From positions 500,383 through 564,382 of the forward strand of contig JAHCAU010000001.1 in the NCBI GenBank assembly GCA_019634715.1: DNA of 64,000 nucleotides, in the 5' to 3' direction. Below the pieces are notes generated by a model. That model worked only from the letters and a program-made list of their open reading frames with translations. It did no database searches and was not told the DNA's origin. This document shows, in pieces, positions 60,227 to 64,000 of the stretch. Made by a program: the position numbers and the translations under genes. This DNA comes from Lysobacter sp. (GTDB lineage Bacteria > Pseudomonadota > Gammaproteobacteria > Xanthomonadales > Xanthomonadaceae). The first letter of the stretch is position 1. Each line of letters opens with the position of its first letter.

Positions 60227-61091
60227 CATGTGCTCCCTGTTGATGTGATAGGTCATGCCCCCCGCGCGGAGCATGCACGTCCGGCATGTCCGGCGGGTTG
60301 CAACGGCTTGTCTTTCGCTCTCGACCATCGGATCACCGCCGCGACCGACCCCTGTCGACCGCCCGAACGACGCCAGCCCCCGAGGCGGATCGCTTCCCGC
60401 GCTGGCTCCGTTCATCCGACGCGCTACCGGAATGCGGATCGCTGGGCATTCGGCGCTCTTCGTTGTTGCATCGTGTCCATGTCGGCCGGCATCGTGCATA
60501 GGCGCATGCATCGAATGCGTGATCCCTGGCGTCTTTTTAGCTTTTTTGAGCTGACGCCCGCGAGCCATGCTCTGTCGATACGGGTCGCGCCATTGCACGG
60601 GAACGAAGTGATGGTCGTGCATCGGCGCCCGACCCTGCGCTGAAGCGACCGCAGCAAGAACGCGGCGATTGCAGCGAACCTCCATGTTTTCTGTTCCGTC
60701 GGGTTTCCCTGTGACACCAGGCGTGCGCAAGGCCGAAGCCTCGCACCTGCCACGCCCAATCTCTTTTGCGACACCCATCACTTTTTTCATCTTTTTTTAT
60801 CCTGCCCGGGTGCTCCGGGCAGGCATGCCCTGCTCACGCACGAAATGGTCGTTCCTTCGTCGATTCCACAGGCGAGCAACGTCGATTCGCTGCTCACGCG
60901 ACCCGACATCGTCGGATGCACGCGCTGCGCACAATGCGGTGTCCGCAGCGCATCGCGATCGCGCGCGGATCATGTCGAATCGTCCTTTGAAAGCCGGGAG
61001 CAGTTGGCTAGGATCGCGCTCGTACGTCCCGGAACGTCGACATCGACGCCCCCCGCCGGTGCGCTGCGCCCACCGGCAACCGACGTCCGCC
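60227..61091. other. Long intergenic region between the phosphatase and the second regulator
   Basis: No gene is supported in these 865 bases. T-rich tracts occur near 60530-60550 and 60780-60800, the latter directly before an inverted repeat (CCTGCCCGG at 60801-60809, CCGGGCAGG at 60815-60823). The region must hold the divergent promoters of both genes and is longer and more A/T-rich than other spacers here, so it is the likely control region for the phosphatase. Confidence 0.45.
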
Positions 61092-63899
61092 ATGAACCCC
61101 AATCGCGCGACATCCGCCAGCACATCCAGCCACCCGGGCGGCTATCTCATCGGCGACCTGGTGATCGAGCCGCGCCTGCGCCGGATCCGCACGCCGGCAG
61201 ACGAGGTCGAGCTGACCCAGCGCGTCTTCGACCTGCTGCTGGTCTTCATCGACGAACCCTTCACGCTGCACGGGCGCGAGCGCCTGTTCGAGCGGGTGTG
61301 GGGAACGCTCCACATCGAAGACACCAACCTGACGCAGAACATCTCCGTGCTGCGCAGGGCGCTGGGTGGAGAGCGCAAGCACTGGATCCGGACCGTTTCG
61401 GGCGTCGGATACTGCTTCGAACCGCCCTGCGAAGTACGCCGCTTCGACAGCGTCCAGGCGCTGCAGGCAGCACTCGACGGCGATGCGACGCCAACGCCGC
61501 ACGGACCTGCCGATGCGACCGCGACCGCCGGGATCGAAGCGCAGGCGATCAGCGCGGTCGATCCGCACGCGAAGCCCCTCCCCTCTTCGGGCGGGCGCCC
61601 CGCCTTCGCCACGGCCGTCCTGCTCATGCTCGCGATCGCCGGCAGCCTCGGCACGACCGGCGCCACCCGTCACGCCGGGCGGATCGCTGTGGAATCCGTC
61701 CCGGCCCGCCACGTGAGCATGAGCATCGTGATCGCCGAGGCCGACGAGCTGTCGTCACCGTCGCAGCAACAGGCGACCCGGCTGCTCAGGGAGTGGGTGC
61801 GCTGGAAACTCGCCTTGCTGCCGTCGATCCAGCTTGTCGAGGAAGACGAGCTGATCGCGAGCCGTTCCACGCCGAGCTATCTCCTCGGCATCGGCCTGCA
61901 GGCAACGCCGGATGGATCCGGCGATGTCTTCCTCGATGTCGCGTTCAAGCCGGTCTATCGCGCGAATGCGGATGCCCGGGGCCTGCCGGGCGACACTGCC
62001 AGGCGCATCAGGATTCCCGCAGGCGATGGCGGCATGACGGCAACGCTGGACGCCGCGTCCGACGCCGTGCTCGCGCGCGTGCTGCCGCACCGGCGCGACG
62101 ATCGCTGGCCGAAGCTCGCGCTCGATGCCGATACCGCAGGCCGCTTCGCCGAGGCGGCGCGGGCCAGTCACGCGGGCCAGGCGCAGGCCCGGTCGTTGCT
62201 CGAACAGGTCGTGGCGGCGGCACCCGAATTCGGCCCCGCGCGCCAGTTGCTCGCCCGCGAAATGGTCCTGCGCAAGGAGTTCCGGCAGGCTGCGGAGCAG
62301 GCCAGGCTCGCCCACGTACTGACCACGCCGCTGCCGGCCGATGCCGCCGTGATGCTGGCAGCGGACACCGGCGGTCTCGGGCGGACCTCGCCGGCCGAAG
62401 CGGCCGCCCTGCATGCCCGTCTCTCGGCGGCGAATCCCTCGCGGCCGGATATCGTGCTGGCGCAGGCGCTGATCCTGCAACGCGACACCCAGCCGGAAGC
62501 CGCCTTCCGCCTGCTCTCGCGTCCAGAGTGGGCGCGTGAAGGGGGGCGCCTGCGCATCCGCCAGTTGATCGCCCGCGCAGAAACGGCGTTCGTGCTCGGC
62601 GATCTCGAGCAGTCGGAACACAGCGCCAACCAGGCGCTCGAACGACTTCAGCACCCGCCGATGGACCTGCCGGCCGAGCTCGCCGCCGCGCGCATGGTCC
62701 ATGCCCTCATGTGGACGCAGCGCTACCAGAGCGAGGAGCAGGTCGGGTTGTTCGCGCAGGCAGCGGATGCCTACGAGGCTGCGGGCCATCGATACGGTGC
62801 GGACATCGCGCGCTTTCACCAGGCCGTCTTCGGTGACGACCTGGAGGCAGCGCGGCTGCGCTTGCCGCCGCTGCTGGCGACCGCACGCGGCCATGGCGAC
62901 CACGCGGGCGTGGCCATGCTGCACCGGACGATGGCCTGGCTGTACCTCGAACGCGACGACCGCGCACGGGCCGTGAAGGTGCTGGAGGACGGCCTGGAAA
63001 GCATGCGCCTGGCCGGCGACCTCCCCAATGCCCAGTTGCTGGACATGGAGCTGCTCGGCGAAGACCTGCGCGCCGGTCGCTTCGCGCAGGCCGCCAAGCG
63101 GGTGGAACGACTGCGCGACAACAGGCTCTGGACGCATTACCGCTACCGCGCCGCACGCTACGAAAGCGACCTGCTCGCGATCACGGGACACTACCGCGAC
63201 GCGCTGGCCTCTCTGGACAGGACGCTGGGCGACAGCCAGCGCGCCACCCGCTGGGATATGTCGTCGACCGAGGCCGCCGATATCGCCTGCTGGCGCATGG
63301 AGGCGCTGGCCCGCATCGGCGAACTGGCTGCGGCGCGGGCGCAGGCGCGCGGCTGCCGCAGTTTGCAACCCGCGCGCGCATCGATCGTCGAGGCATGGCT
63401 CGCGCGCCTGTCCGGGGATCCGGCCACGGCGGCCGCCACGCTGCGCATCGCCGAAGCCCAGATCGCGCAGGAGCCGAACGAACTGCTGCGGATCTATCTG
63501 ACCATCGACATGGCCGCGCTGAAGATCCGCCTGGGCGAACCGCTGGCCGCCGTTTCGCTGCTGCAACGCATGCGCGAAACGGCGGCGACGCTCGACGACG
63601 ACCTGCTCCTGGCCGACATCGACACCGGCCTGGCGGAAGCCGCCGCCGCACGCGGCGACTGGCAGACCGTCGCGCGCTATCGCACGCAGCTGCGTCGGCG
63701 CATTCCAGCCGAAGTCCACAGCGCCCACAGGCGCATCGACATCCTGGAGATCGCCGCGCTGGACGCCGGGGGACAACGGGCCGAAGCGCAGCGCAAGGCA
63801 TCGGCGATCAGGGCGGAGGCCAGGCGCAGCGGCGACCTGGTGCTGCTGTCGGAAGTCGATGCCGTGCTGCCACCGGAGACGACCGCCGCACGTCGATGA
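61092..63899 (+). CDS. Membrane-anchored winged-helix regulator with long helical-repeat domain, paralogue 2
   Basis: The 935-residue protein has the same plan as the product of the gene at 55342: winged helix at about 20-112 (VELTQRVFDLLLVFIDEPFTLHGRERLFERVWGTLHIEDTNLTQNISVLRRALGGERKHWIRTVSGVGYCFEPP), membrane helix at about 170-188, then helical TPR-like repeats to the end. The two proteins are clearly paralogous along their full length, including REWVRWKLALLPSIQLVEEDELIA, matched by KEWLRWKLEHLPSVTLIDEADLIA. The chosen ATG starts just before the conserved domain; the longer upstream frame is not protein-like. A hairpin follows the stop. Confidence 0.85.
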   Translation: MNPNRATSASTSSHPGGYLIGDLVIEPRLRRIRTPADEVELTQRVFDLLLVFIDEPFTLHGRERLFERVWGTLHIEDTNLTQNISVLRRALGGERKHWIRTVSGVGYCFEPPCEVRRFDSVQALQAALDGDATPTPHGPADATATAGIEAQAISAVDPHAKPLPSSGGRPAFATAVLLMLAIAGSLGTTGATRHAGRIAVESVPARHVSMSIVIAEADELSSPSQQQATRLLREWVRWKLALLPSIQLVEEDELIASRSTPSYLLGIGLQATPDGSGDVFLDVAFKPVYRANADARGLPGDTARRIRIPAGDGGMTATLDAASDAVLARVLPHRRDDRWPKLALDADTAGRFAEAARASHAGQAQARSLLEQVVAAAPEFGPARQLLAREMVLRKEFRQAAEQARLAHVLTTPLPADAAVMLAADTGGLGRTSPAEAAALHARLSAANPSRPDIVLAQALILQRDTQPEAAFRLLSRPEWAREGGRLRIRQLIARAETAFVLGDLEQSEHSANQALERLQHPPMDLPAELAAARMVHALMWTQRYQSEEQVGLFAQAADAYEAAGHRYGADIARFHQAVFGDDLEAARLRLPPLLATARGHGDHAGVAMLHRTMAWLYLERDDRARAVKVLEDGLESMRLAGDLPNAQLLDMELLGEDLRAGRFAQAAKRVERLRDNRLWTHYRYRAARYESDLLAITGHYRDALASLDRTLGDSQRATRWDMSSTEAADIACWRMEALARIGELAAARAQARGCRSLQPARASIVEAWLARLSGDPATAAATLRIAEAQIAQEPNELLRIYLTIDMAALKIRLGEPLAAVSLLQRMRETAATLDDDLLLADIDTGLAEAAAARGDWQTVARYRTQLRRRIPAEVHSAHRRIDILEIAALDAGGQRAEAQRKASAIRAEARRSGDLVLLSEVDAVLPPETTAARR

Positions 63900-63943
63900 A
63901 CGCGAGCAGGAGCAACCGCAGCCCGGCATGCAGGGACGGAAAA

Positions 63944-63969
63944 GGCCGCGGGTCTTTCGACCCGCGGCC
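63944..63969 (+). terminator. Hairpin after the second regulator gene
   Basis: GGCCGCGGGTC (63944-63954) and GACCCGCGGCC (63959-63969) form an 11-bp stem with loop TTTC, 45 bases past the stop. No T-run follows on the plus strand. The last 31 bases of the window show no supported gene. Confidence 0.65.
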
Positions 63970-64000
63970 CGAGGGCGTTGCGAACTGCACTTGCTGTTGC

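Noticed and set aside
60230..60790. Longer phosphatase start at 60790
   Set aside because: The extra 188 residues have no protein-like pattern, whereas 60226 has a ribosome-binding site and a signal peptide.
60669..61091. N-terminal extension of the second TPR regulator
   Set aside because: Codons before 61092 are Arg/Ser-rich and absent from the paralogue, whose start aligns with 61092.
63808..63990. Small minus-strand frame at the right edge
   Set aside because: It overlaps the regulator's end and its hairpin, has no ribosome site and no recognisable feature.

Overview
This is a high-GC window, roughly two thirds G+C by eye, from a gammaproteobacterial chromosome. It most likely comes from the Xanthomonadales (Lysobacter/Luteimonas/Xanthomonas relatives). 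The grounds are the ketol-acid reductoisomerase, which lacks the usual N-terminal leader segment, the ilvDCGME-ilvA-leuACDB supra-operon, the peptide-attenuated thrABC operon, a large TonB-dependent receptor and several secreted enzymes. Assignments come from reading the translated sequence and recognising motifs; no database search was run. I see no tRNA, rRNA, CRISPR array, insertion sequence or prophage.

Layout. 1-2632: the start of an unidentified minus-strand gene and a membrane-anchored winged-helix/beta-propeller regulator. 3291-6354: a translationally coupled three-gene redox operon, namely a BFD ferredoxin/flavin reductase/pentahaem cytochrome fusion, a monohaem Tll0287-like protein and a five-helix cytochrome-b-like protein. 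6402-8584: a 172-bp repeat element, malonyl-CoA synthetase matB and a 13-bp tandem repeat. 8585-11298: two secreted proteins, one built from seven Asp-rich FG-GAP-like repeats. 11409-14331: two NAD(P)/FAD-fold oxidoreductases. 14524-17474: thiC with its TPP riboswitch and a PhnD-type binding protein. 17737-29830: ilv leader peptide and attenuator, then ten branched-chain amino-acid genes. 29889-30060: second copy of the 172-bp repeat. 30223-35361: thr leader peptide, then thrABC. 35815-36918: pectate lyase. 37174-41844: BLUF photoreceptor, Crp-type regulator, CBS protein, glycosyltransferase 2, mtgA and hslO. 41979-49300: a putative outer-membrane protein, a TonB-dependent receptor, a 2OG-Fe(II) oxygenase-like protein, a TPR-sulfotransferase and a second sulfotransferase-like protein. 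49323-55064: pckG, a TetR regulator, fadE and a hotdog-fold protein. 55342-63899: two large paralogous winged-helix/TPR regulators on either side of a secreted metallophosphatase.

How the genes work together. The ilv-leu and thr operons together cover threonine, isoleucine, valine and leucine synthesis from aspartate and pyruvate. Each is preceded by a leader peptide rich in the regulatory amino acids, and the two leaders share the same GGTGCGGG antiterminator core and sit almost on their own predicted transcription start. TetR/fadE/hotdog and pckG suggest fatty-acid use feeding gluconeogenesis. Pectate lyase, the phosphatase and the TonB receptor point to a polymer-degrading, scavenging lifestyle.

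The least familiar system is the 3291-6354 operon. It looks like a self-contained route for electrons from cytoplasmic NAD(P)H through flavin and a [2Fe-2S] centre, across the membrane to periplasmic c-haems. The receptor/oxygenase/sulfotransferase neighbourhood and the regulator-phosphatase-regulator block are the next most interesting.
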